A stretch of 64,000 bases of DNA from Sphingobium ummariense RL-3 (GTDB lineage: Bacteria; Pseudomonadota; Alphaproteobacteria; Sphingomonadales; Sphingomonadaceae): assembly GCF_000447205.1 (NCBI RefSeq), contig NZ_AUWY01000108.1:1-64000 (forward strand), read 5' to 3'. The translations under genes were made by a program, and so were the position numbers. The notes beneath the pieces were generated by a model. The model did no database searches and was not told the DNA's origin. It saw only the letters and a list, made by a program, of their open reading frames with translations. Shown one piece after another: positions 26,135-33,392 of the stretch (the stretch's first letter is position 1; each line of letters opens with the position of its first letter).

Positions 26135-26608
26135 TCAGCGCCGCGCGAGTATGGCCTTCATCTCGTCGATTTCCTGCCGCTGCGAGCGCTTGATCGATTC
26201 GCAAAGCCGGATGACTTCGGGATCGCTCAGCTTTGCTTCCTGGCACATCAGGATCGCGCCGGAGTGGTGTGGGATCATCGAGCGCAGAAAGGCCGTGTCG
26301 CCGATCGTGGTCTGCGTGCGGATGAACGCGAAGCTGCCCAAGAAGGCGACCAGCGACGCGGCGATCAGCGCGATGTTGGCGGCCTTCGACGGGAACATGT
26401 GCCGCATGGCGAGGATCATGAGCACCACCATCGGTGAGACCATCATCAGCGTCATGTAGAGCATGTTGAGGTTGTTGTAGAAGCTGTCGAGCCCGTCGAT
26501 CATGACGAACATCACCAGATACATGATGACGCCGCTGATGACGGTCTGGAAGGCCAGGCTCCAATAGGCGCCCATCTTCCGTGTGCTCATGTGGGACGAA
26601 TGATCCAT
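26135..26608 (-). CDS. DUF305 membrane protein
   Basis: A 157-residue protein starting MDHSSHM, with three membrane helices (about 15-38, 44-66, 77-97) and a C-terminal DUF305 segment, FLRSMIPHHSGAILMCQEA. The HH-SGAI-MC residues are the family's conserved core and plausible metal ligands. DUF305 genes frequently accompany copper oxidases and cation efflux systems. Located between copB2 and the kinase gene on the same strand. Confidence 0.87.
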   Translation of the reverse strand: MDHSSHMSTRKMGAYWSLAFQTVISGVIMYLVMFVMIDGLDSFYNNLNMLYMTLMMVSPMVVLMILAMRHMFPSKAANIALIAASLVAFLGSFAFIRTQTTIGDTAFLRSMIPHHSGAILMCQEAKLSDPEVIRLCESIKRSQRQEIDEMKAILARR

Positions 26609-26698
26609 GGCGTATCTCCTTCGTTCGGCGCAGGCCGACCTGGGTCTCAGTGTAACGCCCCGCTCTCCTGTTCGCCCCCGCCATCAGCCGTCCCGATG

Positions 26699-27847
26699 CT
26701 AGAACCAGAAGCGGATGCCGGCGACGAAGCTGGTGGCATGGACGTCCTCGCCGGCAAGCCTCGACAGCCGCGCCGTGTCGCCGGCTTTGCGCAGATAAGA
26801 GACGCCGATATAGGGTGCGAACTGGCGGCTGAACTCATAGCGCAGGCGCGCGCCGAGCTCTATGTTGACCAGCCCCGAACCGATGTCGTTCTCCGGAATA
26901 TCCTGCGCGGCGAAATTGACCTCGGCGCGCGGCTGCAAGATCAGGCGCTGGGTAATGCGCTGGTCGTAATAGCCCTCGACCCGGCCCAGAACATCGCCCT
27001 TGGTCGAGAGGAACAGCGCGCCTTCGACTTCGAACATGCCGGGAGCCAGGCCCTCGACGCCGACCGTCGCGTAAGTGCGGTCGGGCCCGCGGCCGAAGTC
27101 CTGGCGGATACCGCCCTGAAGATTGAAATAGGGGTCGATGGCCCGGCTATAGAGCACCTGCACCTCCGCGCTGTCGATGCCGCGGCCGAACTCGCCTTCG
27201 CCCTCGCTCTTGAGCCAGAGCCGGTTGATATCGCCGCCGTAAAAGCCTTCGCCATCCCAGCGATAGCCATCGCGACCGCTATGCGCTTGATACTCGAACA
27301 GGTTGAGCAGCACCTGCCCGAAATTGTTGCCGCCGCTGTCCTTCATCATGATGTCGCGTGAGCGCGCCATCTCGGCGCCGGGAAAATCACGATCGGCGAA
27401 GTGGTCGCTGGGGGGAGGCGGCGGGGGCGCATTGCCGGCCGGAAGCGCCGTGCCGGTCATTTGCATGCCGGGCATGGCGGTCTGGCCATGCTGCGAATGG
27501 TCCATCCCGGGCATGTCCGGCATCGCGCCGTCCTGATGCTGGGAGTGGTCCATGCCCGGCATGTCCGGCATCGCGGGAGACGCGGGTTGCGGCTGACCGG
27601 CCGCATCTCCCTGCGGCGCAGGACTGGCCTGGTGCTGCGAATGGTCCATCGCCGAGGTGGCGTCTGGCGCTGGTGTCTGAGCGCGCGGCCTGGCGGCGGC
27701 CTTGTCCTTCTTCTTCTCCTGCGCCGGCGGCACCTCGCCCGGCGGCGCCATGCCGGGCATGCCGTGCATTGAATGATCCTGGGCAAAGGCGGGCGCGGCA
27801 GCGAAAAGGGCGATCGCGCTCACCAGCGGCGTGAGGATGCGGGTCAT
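26699..27847 (-). CDS. copB: CopB-type outer-membrane copper resistance protein (second copy)
   Basis: A 382-residue outer-membrane protein, longer than copy one because of a Met/His-rich N-terminal region with near repeats (MPDMPGMDHSQH twice, other MDHSQH units). The signal peptide ends AFAQD. The barrel part has GVEGLAPGMFEVEG, AEVNFAAQDIPENDIGSG, RLRYEFSRQFAPYIGVSY and terminal IRFWF. ATG 27847 overlaps the copA2 stop (TAATG). The His/Met repeats likely bind Cu in the periplasm before export. Confidence 0.93.
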   Translation of the reverse strand: MTRILTPLVSAIALFAAAPAFAQDHSMHGMPGMAPPGEVPPAQEKKKDKAAARPRAQTPAPDATSAMDHSQHQASPAPQGDAAGQPQPASPAMPDMPGMDHSQHQDGAMPDMPGMDHSQHGQTAMPGMQMTGTALPAGNAPPPPPPSDHFADRDFPGAEMARSRDIMMKDSGGNNFGQVLLNLFEYQAHSGRDGYRWDGEGFYGGDINRLWLKSEGEGEFGRGIDSAEVQVLYSRAIDPYFNLQGGIRQDFGRGPDRTYATVGVEGLAPGMFEVEGALFLSTKGDVLGRVEGYYDQRITQRLILQPRAEVNFAAQDIPENDIGSGLVNIELGARLRYEFSRQFAPYIGVSYLRKAGDTARLSRLAGEDVHATSFVAGIRFWF

Positions 27848-29772
27848 TACGCGTCTCCCTTCGGACGGACGCTCACGACCCGCATCATCCCGGCATGCAT
27901 GTGGTAGAGGAGATGACAGTGGAAGGCCCAGTCGCCGACCGCGTCGGCGGTGAAGTCCCAGGTCACCTTGCCGCCGGGCTGGACGATTACCGTATGCTTG
28001 CGTGGCGCATGATCGCCATGCCCCGTCACCAGCTCGAAAAAATGCCCGTGAATATGGATCGGATGCCCCATCATCGTGTCGTTGATGAGATTGACGCGCA
28101 CCCGCTCGCCTTCGATGAAGGGGATCGGCTCGTGATGGTCCGACATTTTTTCGCCGTCGAACGACCACATGAACCGCTCCATGTTGCCGGTGAGGTGAAT
28201 GTCGATGCTGCGGCTCGGCGCGCGCACGTCCGGATTGCGATCGAGCGCCATCAGGTCCCTGTAGACAAGCACCTTGTGGCCGACGTCGGCGAGGCCCTGG
28301 CCGGGCTCGCCGGTGCGGTCGACGGGCATCGGCGAGATGGTCTGGACGCTCGGGTCGCGCTTCACCTGCGGCGCGTTCGAGAAGTCTCGCATCTTCATCG
28401 ACCCCATCGCGTGCCCGCCATGGTCCATGCCCGCCATCTGGCCATCGGCGCCCATCGCGCCGTGGTCCATCCCGCTCATCGCGGAATGATCCATCCCCGA
28501 ATGATCCATGCCTGCCATGGCGCTATTGTCCATGGTCGCCATCGCTGCCGCCGCGCCGGTCGCGAGGCGCGCGGACGCGTTCTTCTCGGCCGTCGGATCG
28601 ACGCCCCGCATAGCGCCGCCCGACATGTCCATGCCTTCCATGCCCGGCATCGAGGACATGTCCATGCCCATGTCCTTCATGTCGGCGAGCGGCCGTTTGC
28701 GTAAGGGGGGAACCTCGCCGGCCATGCCGGCGCGCGGCGCGAGCGTGGCACGCGCCATGCCCGAGCGGTCGATCGCCTCGCCGACAAGGGTGTAGGCCTT
28801 GTCATCGCCTGGGCTGACAACGACGTCGTAGGTCTCGGCAACACCAACCTGGAACTCGTCGACGGTGACCGGCACCACATTCTGCCCGTCGGCCTGGACG
28901 ATGGTCAGCGGCAGGCCGGGGATGCGGACGTTGAAGGTGGTCATCGCCGACGCATTGATGACCCGCAGCCGCACCCGTTCGCCCGGGGTGAAGAGCGCGG
29001 TCCAGTTGTCCATCGGACCATGGCCGTTGACGAGATAGGTGTAGGTGGATCCGGTCACATCGGAGATGTCGGCCGGGTCCATCCGCATCTGGCCCCAGTC
29101 GAGCCGGTCCTTGAGCGGCTGATCCTTGCCCGACAGGAGCCCGGCCAGGGTCTGGCGCTGGAAATTGAAATGGCCGGGGTTGACCTTGAGGCGCCGGAAG
29201 ATCGCCTGCGGCGAGAGCGCGCTGTGATCGGCGAGCACGATGACATGCTCGCGGTCATAGGCGACCGGATCGGCACCGGCGGGATCGATGATGATCGGGC
29301 CGTAATGGCCTTCCTGTTCCTGCAGGCCTGAATGGCTGTGGTACCAGTAGGTGCCGCTTTGCACGACGGAGAACTGGTAGAGGTAGTTCGAGCCCGGCTT
29401 GATGCCCGGAAAAGACACGCCCGGCACACCGTCCATATTGGCCGGCAGGATCAGCCCGTGCCAGTGGATCGAGCTGTCCTCCTCCAGCTGATTGATGACG
29501 TTGAGCCGCACGCGCTGGCCCTCGCGCAGCCGGATCAGCGGGGCGGGGACCGTGCCGTTGAGGCCGATTGCCCGGAACTTGCGCCCGTCGATGGTCATCG
29601 ACTGCCGGGCGATGGTGAGCGTAATGTCTTCGCCCGACACGGTCGGCAGCGTCGGTCGCATCCCCGGCGAGATCGTCTGCGCCCAGGCCGGCAGCCAGGC
29701 TGACAATGCTGCGCCGCCGCCGGCGAGGGCCGCGCCGCGGAGGAACTGGCGGCGGTCGAGAGCAGAAATCAT
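27847..29772 (-). CDS. copA: CopA-type multicopper oxidase (second copy)
   Basis: A 641-residue Tat-exported oxidase (DRRQFLRGAALAGGG). Copper-site motifs are all present: HWHGL, YWYHSHSGLQ, HPIHIHGHFFEL and HCHLLYHMHAGMM. The central region is strongly Met/His-rich (MDHSGMDHSAMSGMDHGAM), as in plasmid-borne CopA of Pseudomonas, where it binds extra copper. Transcription probably starts at an ECF-type promoter 41 bases upstream, shared with the adjacent sigma-factor operon. Differs from copy one in length and regulation. Confidence 0.95.
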   Translation of the reverse strand: MISALDRRQFLRGAALAGGGAALSAWLPAWAQTISPGMRPTLPTVSGEDITLTIARQSMTIDGRKFRAIGLNGTVPAPLIRLREGQRVRLNVINQLEEDSSIHWHGLILPANMDGVPGVSFPGIKPGSNYLYQFSVVQSGTYWYHSHSGLQEQEGHYGPIIIDPAGADPVAYDREHVIVLADHSALSPQAIFRRLKVNPGHFNFQRQTLAGLLSGKDQPLKDRLDWGQMRMDPADISDVTGSTYTYLVNGHGPMDNWTALFTPGERVRLRVINASAMTTFNVRIPGLPLTIVQADGQNVVPVTVDEFQVGVAETYDVVVSPGDDKAYTLVGEAIDRSGMARATLAPRAGMAGEVPPLRKRPLADMKDMGMDMSSMPGMEGMDMSGGAMRGVDPTAEKNASARLATGAAAAMATMDNSAMAGMDHSGMDHSAMSGMDHGAMGADGQMAGMDHGGHAMGSMKMRDFSNAPQVKRDPSVQTISPMPVDRTGEPGQGLADVGHKVLVYRDLMALDRNPDVRAPSRSIDIHLTGNMERFMWSFDGEKMSDHHEPIPFIEGERVRVNLINDTMMGHPIHIHGHFFELVTGHGDHAPRKHTVIVQPGGKVTWDFTADAVGDWAFHCHLLYHMHAGMMRVVSVRPKGDA

Positions 29773-29813
29773 TCGGTTGTCTCAGCTTTAAGAAAGAGGG
29801 CGTACCTATTGGG

Positions 29814-29840
29814 AATACGCAGCATGGCCTCATCCCCCTC
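29814..29840 (-). promoter_or_regulatory. putative ECF sigma promoter of copA2
   Basis: Reading leftward: GAGGGG (29840-29835), 15 bases, CGTATT (29819-29814). The same hexamers and spacing occur before copC and, with AAGGGT, before the anti-sigma gene. Confidence 0.65.
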
Positions 29841-30405
29841 AAACTTTCTTTAATATTTCCGAAAGGCGTGCCCTAGCTCGATAGAGGCGCGTTTCGACCG
29901 CCTTCTGGCTGATCCCGAGAATTTCGGCGGTTTCAGCTTCCGATTTCTCGTCGATCGTACGCAAAATAAGCGTGTCCTTGAGGGAAGACGGCAGGGCAGC
30001 AATCGCTTTCATTGCTTGCGCGAGCTGCTGTTCGGCCCCGATCGCCTGATCGGGCAGCGGTGCGTCGTCGGCGACGCCGTCCGCCTCGCCGAGCGGTAGG
30101 GCTAGGGCAAAGAAATTTCGAACCGCTCGCCGACGCCGCCAGTCATGGCATTTGTTGATGACAATCCGGGACATCCAGACCTGGAAGGGTCGGGTTACGT
30201 CATAGCGGTTGAGTGCGGCAAAGGCCGCGACGAAGCTCGCCTGGGTGACATCCAATGCCTCATCCATAGATCCGACATGGCTGCGCACGAGCCGGTGAAC
30301 CCAACCTTGATGCCGGCGGACCAGCTCGCCATAGGCCGCTTGCCGGCCTCCAAGCGCCAGAGCCGCGAGCTCCCCGTCCGAGCAGTCGGGGAGGCACGCG
30401 GTCAT
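29839..30405 (-). CDS. ECF RNA polymerase sigma factor (CnrH-like position)
   Basis: A 188-residue sigma-70 family factor with region 2 (YGELVRRHQGWVHRLVRS, DVTQASFVAAFAALNRYD, VWMSRIVINKCHDWRRR) and region 4 (ALPSSLKDTLILRTIDEKSEAETAEILGISQKAVETRLYRAR). It starts four bases inside the CnrX-like gene. By gene order (anti-sigma, periplasmic sensor, sigma) it matches the CnrYXH cobalt/nickel system of Cupriavidus, but its neighbours are copper genes, so it probably responds to copper. The copA2 promoter motif begins inside its 3' end. Confidence 0.92.
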   Translation of the reverse strand: MTACLPDCSDGELAALALGGRQAAYGELVRRHQGWVHRLVRSHVGSMDEALDVTQASFVAAFAALNRYDVTRPFQVWMSRIVINKCHDWRRRRAVRNFFALALPLGEADGVADDAPLPDQAIGAEQQLAQAMKAIAALPSSLKDTLILRTIDEKSEAETAEILGISQKAVETRLYRARARLSEILKKV

Positions 30406-30845
30406 TCGGATTTGGCCGTCAGCGCTTTCACCACGGCGTCGTCGAATTTGTCCGTCTGATCCGGGCGCAGCACGGCCCGCATCGCGAAGATATGCTCAAG
30501 TGTTTCTTTCTGCAGCGCGCCCATGGCCTGGTGCGAGCGATCCACCGCAGTTGCGACTTGCGGGCCATAGCCATGCTCCGCTTCGATCGCTTCCGCGAGA
30601 CGCGCATTGTCGGCGCGCAATTCGGCCTCCAGCGCTTGACGCCGGATCGCGTAGTTCTTCTCGATTGTCTCGAGTCGGCTGTGTTGCGCTGAATTCAGCT
30701 TCAGATCGCGATGGAGCAGCTCGTGCAGCTCATTTTCGACCGGGCGCACTGGAACCACATAGACGCGGCCAATGACAACGCCAGCGATCGCCGCGGCGAA
30801 GGTCACCAGGACGAGGAGCAGGAGCCGGCGGCGGTCGCGCATCAC
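30402..30845 (-). CDS. CnrX-like periplasmic heavy-metal sensor
   Basis: A 147-residue protein with an N-terminal membrane anchor (about 8-27) and a helical periplasmic domain. HELLHRDLKL, the Glu of LETIEKNYAIRR and the Met of FAMRAVL parallel metal-ligand positions of CnrX. In the Cnr system the sensor binds metal and releases the anti-sigma protein. It overlaps both neighbours by four bases, so the three products are made together. Metal specificity is inferred from context. Confidence 0.85.
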   Translation of the reverse strand: MMRDRRRLLLLVLVTFAAAIAGVVIGRVYVVPVRPVENELHELLHRDLKLNSAQHSRLETIEKNYAIRRQALEAELRADNARLAEAIEAEHGYGPQVATAVDRSHQAMGALQKETLEHIFAMRAVLRPDQTDKFDDAVVKALTAKSE

Positions 30846-31114
30846 TGCGAGCTCAGCAGCGTCGAGGGCGCAAGCGCGAGCCGAGCATCGAAGGGCGATA
30901 GCGGTTTGGCATCAGCAGACCGTGTCGAAACTGCCGAGCCGGCAATTCCGATGAACAGCGCGGTTGCGGCCGCGATGCCGAACGTCATAGCGCCAAGGCT
31001 TGGTATGGCCCGGATGCGCGCTATTTCCGCCATGACCCGGCTTTCCAGGCCGCCGAGCCTGGGATCGAGAGGCGCATCGCGCAACCGCGAGAGCAGGTGG
31101 TCAAGTTCATCCAT
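30842..31114 (-). CDS. CnrY-like anti-sigma factor
   Basis: A 90-residue protein: an N-terminal cytoplasmic segment (MDELDHLLSRLRDAPLDPRL) that would bind the sigma factor, then one membrane helix (about 41-62) and a short periplasmic tail. Size and topology match CnrY/NccY-type anti-sigma proteins. First gene of the three-gene operon, 24 bases after a putative ECF promoter, giving autoregulation. Assigned largely by topology and operon order. Confidence 0.78.
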   Translation of the reverse strand: MDELDHLLSRLRDAPLDPRLGGLESRVMAEIARIRAIPSLGAMTFGIAAATALFIGIAGSAVSTRSADAKPLSPFDARLALAPSTLLSSQ

Positions 31115-31138
31115 GGTGCTTCTCCGTCTTCATCCATC

Positions 31139-31165
31139 AATACGCACGATGGTCCAGGAACCCTT
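31139..31165 (-). promoter_or_regulatory. putative ECF sigma promoter of the anti-sigma/sensor/sigma operon
   Basis: Reading leftward: AAGGGT (31165-31160), 15 bases, CGTATT (31144-31139), ending 24 bases before the ATG at 31114. Same spacing as the copA2 and copC motifs. Confidence 0.65.
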
Positions 31166-31190
31166 GCTGTAGATTGAAAAGAATAATTGC

Positions 31191-31217
31191 GAGGGGTGGG
31201 GGCTCGGGCTGCGTATT
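31191..31217 (+). promoter_or_regulatory. putative ECF sigma promoter of copCD
   Basis: GAGGGG (31191-31196), 15 bases, CGTATT (31212-31217), 30 bases before the copC ATG. Divergent from the anti-sigma promoter, so both operons could be switched on together. Confidence 0.65.
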
Positions 31218-31247
31218 GTCTCATGGGATCTACAGGAGAATGTTCCA

Positions 31248-31625
31248 ATGCGTTTCTTTTCGCCTCTCGCAGTTATCGCCGCCGTCGGCCTGAGTGTTTC
31301 TGCTCCGGCCTACGCGCATCCCAAGCTTGTGTCCTCGACGCCCGCCGCGAACGCCAGCGTCTCGGCGCCTTCGCGTATCACGCTCACCTTCAGTGAAGGT
31401 CTGATGCCGAAGCTGTCGGGCGCCGAGATCGTGATGACCGGCATGCCCGGCATGCCCAACCACCGCATGGCGGTAACCGGCTTCAAGACGTCCGTCGAAG
31501 GCGACAAGACGCTCGTGCTGACGCTCGCCAAGCCGCTCATGGCGGGCAGCTATCAGGTCGCCTGGCACGTCGTCTCGACCGACACGCACCGCATCCAGGG
31601 CAATCTCGCCTTTACCGTCAAGTGA
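31248..31625 (+). CDS. copC: CopC copper-binding periplasmic protein
   Basis: A 125-residue protein with signal peptide ending PAYAH; the first mature residue is His (HPKLVSSTPAANASV), the N-terminal Cu(II) ligand of CopC. The IG-like fold follows (ITLTFSEGLMPKLSGAEIV) with a MTGMPGMPNHRM Cu(I)-type Met cluster and the C-terminal VVSTDTHRIQGNLAFTV holding the other Cu(II) ligands. It hands copper to CopD, whose gene starts five bases later. Confidence 0.95.
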   Translation: MRFFSPLAVIAAVGLSVSAPAYAHPKLVSSTPAANASVSAPSRITLTFSEGLMPKLSGAEIVMTGMPGMPNHRMAVTGFKTSVEGDKTLVLTLAKPLMAGSYQVAWHVVSTDTHRIQGNLAFTVK

Positions 31626-31629
31626 CGCC

Positions 31630-32574
31630 ATGAACGACGTGGCACTCGTCGCCGTCCGCTGGGCGCTCTACGTCGATCTCGGCCTGTTGTTCGGCCTGCC
31701 GCTGTTCGCGCTCTATGCGCCCGGCGGCGGCCGGATGGTACAGCGGCATCTGCCGATGGTAGCAATGGTGGCCGGTCTCGCCTGTCTCGCCCTCCTGCTG
31801 TCGGCGCTGGGGTTCGCGTTGCAGGCAGCGGCCATGACCGGGCTGCCGCTCACCCAGCCTGATCTTTCCATGGTCGCAGAGCTGTTCAACGGCACGTCCA
31901 TGGGAACGGCGCTGAAGGCGCGCCTCGTCGCGCTCCTCGTTCTTCTGCTCTCCATCCCCTTCTATCGCCGGCAATCCCGTCCTGCCTTCATCGCCTCCAC
32001 TCTGGCAGGCGCGGTCGCACTCGCGACCCTCGCCTGGAGCGGGCATGGCGCGGCCGGCGAAGGCGAGGCGGGCTGGCTGCAACTGGGGGCCGATCTCATC
32101 CATCTGCTCGCCGCGGGCGCCTGGGTCGGCGCGCTTGCCGCATTCCTTGCGCTGGTTCTTACCAGGCTCGCAACCGATGATCTCGCCACTGAAGACATGG
32201 ACCGGGTCATGCTCGCCGAGGAAGCGCTGCGGGGCTTCTCCCTCGTCGGCACGATCATCGTCGCCCTGCTGATCCTGACCGGGACGGTGAACGGCTGGTT
32301 CCTGGTCGGCCCGGGCAACATCGCGTCTCTCGGGCAGTCGACCTACGGCCTGCTGCTCATCGCCAAGCTGCTGCTCTTCGCCGGCATGCTGGGCCTGGCC
32401 GCGCTCAACCGTTATCGCCTGACCCCGGCACTTGCGCAGGCGATCGAGGAAGAGGACGCGCCACGGGCGCAGGCGCTGCTGCGCGCGAGCCTCGTCGTCG
32501 AAGGCGGTCTTGCGATCGTCATTCTCGGGCTGGTCGCCTGGCTGGGGACACTGTCGCCACCCATGTCGATGTAG
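31630..32574 (+). CDS. copD: CopD copper resistance membrane protein
   Basis: A 314-residue protein with about eight membrane helices. CopD features include AWSGHGAAGEGEAGWLQLGAD, DLIHLLAAGAWVG with the family's conserved His-Trp positions, and TGTVNGWFLVG. It probably imports copper from CopC into the cytoplasm or supplies cuproenzymes. Cotranscribed with copC. Confidence 0.93.
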   Translation: MNDVALVAVRWALYVDLGLLFGLPLFALYAPGGGRMVQRHLPMVAMVAGLACLALLLSALGFALQAAAMTGLPLTQPDLSMVAELFNGTSMGTALKARLVALLVLLLSIPFYRRQSRPAFIASTLAGAVALATLAWSGHGAAGEGEAGWLQLGADLIHLLAAGAWVGALAAFLALVLTRLATDDLATEDMDRVMLAEEALRGFSLVGTIIVALLILTGTVNGWFLVGPGNIASLGQSTYGLLLIAKLLLFAGMLGLAALNRYRLTPALAQAIEEEDAPRAQALLRASLVVEGGLAIVILGLVAWLGTLSPPMSM

Positions 32575-32610
32575 CTTATCGTTTCGGACGCCTCGCGTTG
32601 GGAGAAGCCA

Positions 32611-33285
32611 ATGCAATCCTACACCCCGCCGCTCGGGACCGGATCGACGAAAGACTATGATCGCGCGATCCGCCTGTGGACGCGGGAGAAGCGGTGGCGT
32701 GCCGCCATGCTCGCCGCCCTGGCGCCCAAAGCCGGTGAGACGGTCGTCGACGTCGGCTGTGGCACCGGCAGCTTCGCGCTGATGCTCAAGCAAGCCGAGC
32801 CCAGGACGCAGGTGATCGGTCTCGATCCCGATGCCGAGGCGCTCGACATCGCGCGGCACAAGGCCGCTGCGCGGCAGGCCGATATCGACTGGCGTCAGGG
32901 ATTTGCCAGGGACGTGGCCCCGGGCACCGCCGACGCTGTCGTATCGAGTCTCGTGCTGCATCAGATGCCGGTCAGGGAGAAGGCGGCAACCCTGCGCGCC
33001 ATGTTCGCCATGCTGCGCCCGGGTGGCCGCCTGGTGATCGCAGATTATGGCCGCCAGCACGGTCTCATGCGGCTCGCCTTTCGCCTGACCGTGCAGCGAC
33101 TCGATGGCATCGATGATACCCGACCCAACGCCGACGGCGTGCTCCCCGGCCTGATCGCGGCGGCCGGCTTCAGGCATGTGGCCGAGACGTTTCGGCTCTT
33201 GACCATCACCGGCGCGATCGAATTGCTTACCGCGCATCGACCGGCGCAGGCCCAGGGCCTTACGGTTGCGAACGACCTTGGCTGA
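32611..33285 (+). CDS. class I SAM-dependent methyltransferase
   Basis: A 224-residue methyltransferase. The SAM-binding motif [15 protein letters not shown] is followed by [24 protein letters not shown] and [12 protein letters not shown]. Substrate unknown; the fold resembles UbiE/arsenite-type enzymes but lacks the Cys set of ArsM. It follows copD by 36 bases on the same strand and may be co-transcribed; similar genes appear next to copper ATPases in related bacteria. Confidence 0.88.
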   Translation: MQSYTPPLGTGSTKDYDRAIRLWTREKRWRAAMLAALAPKAGETVVDVGCGTGSFALMLKQAEPRTQVIGLDPDAEALDIARHKAAARQADIDWRQGFARDVAPGTADAVVSSLVLHQMPVREKAATLRAMFAMLRPGGRLVIADYGRQHGLMRLAFRLTVQRLDGIDDTRPNADGVLPGLIAAAGFRHVAETFRLLTITGAIELLTAHRPAQAQGLTVANDLG

Positions 33286-33336
33286 TCCCGGCCGAGCGAC
33301 CGGGTACGCCGATTTGGCCGCTTAGGCGATTACGTA

Positions 33337-33367
33337 TTGACCCTGACACGGTGTCAGACCCTAGATC
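33337..33367 (+). promoter_or_regulatory. CueR-type promoter of copper ATPase
   Basis: TTGACC (33337-33342), 19-base spacer containing the perfect dyad CTGACACGGTGTCAG (33343-33357), then TAGATC (33362-33367). This is the classic MerR/CueR promoter layout, 25 bases before the ATPase start. Confidence 0.85.
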
Positions 33368-33392
33368 GTCAGGCGTCGAAAGGAGCAAGGCG

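Noticed and set aside
27480..27660. Short repeated units that look like a tandem or CRISPR-type repeat
   Set aside because: They encode MDHSQH/MPDMPG repeats within CopB2 and are in frame; no spacers of uniform length.
33312..33338. CGTATT at 33333 as a fourth ECF promoter
   Set aside because: The sequence 15 bases upstream (ATTTGG) does not match the -35 element; the same is true at 8127.
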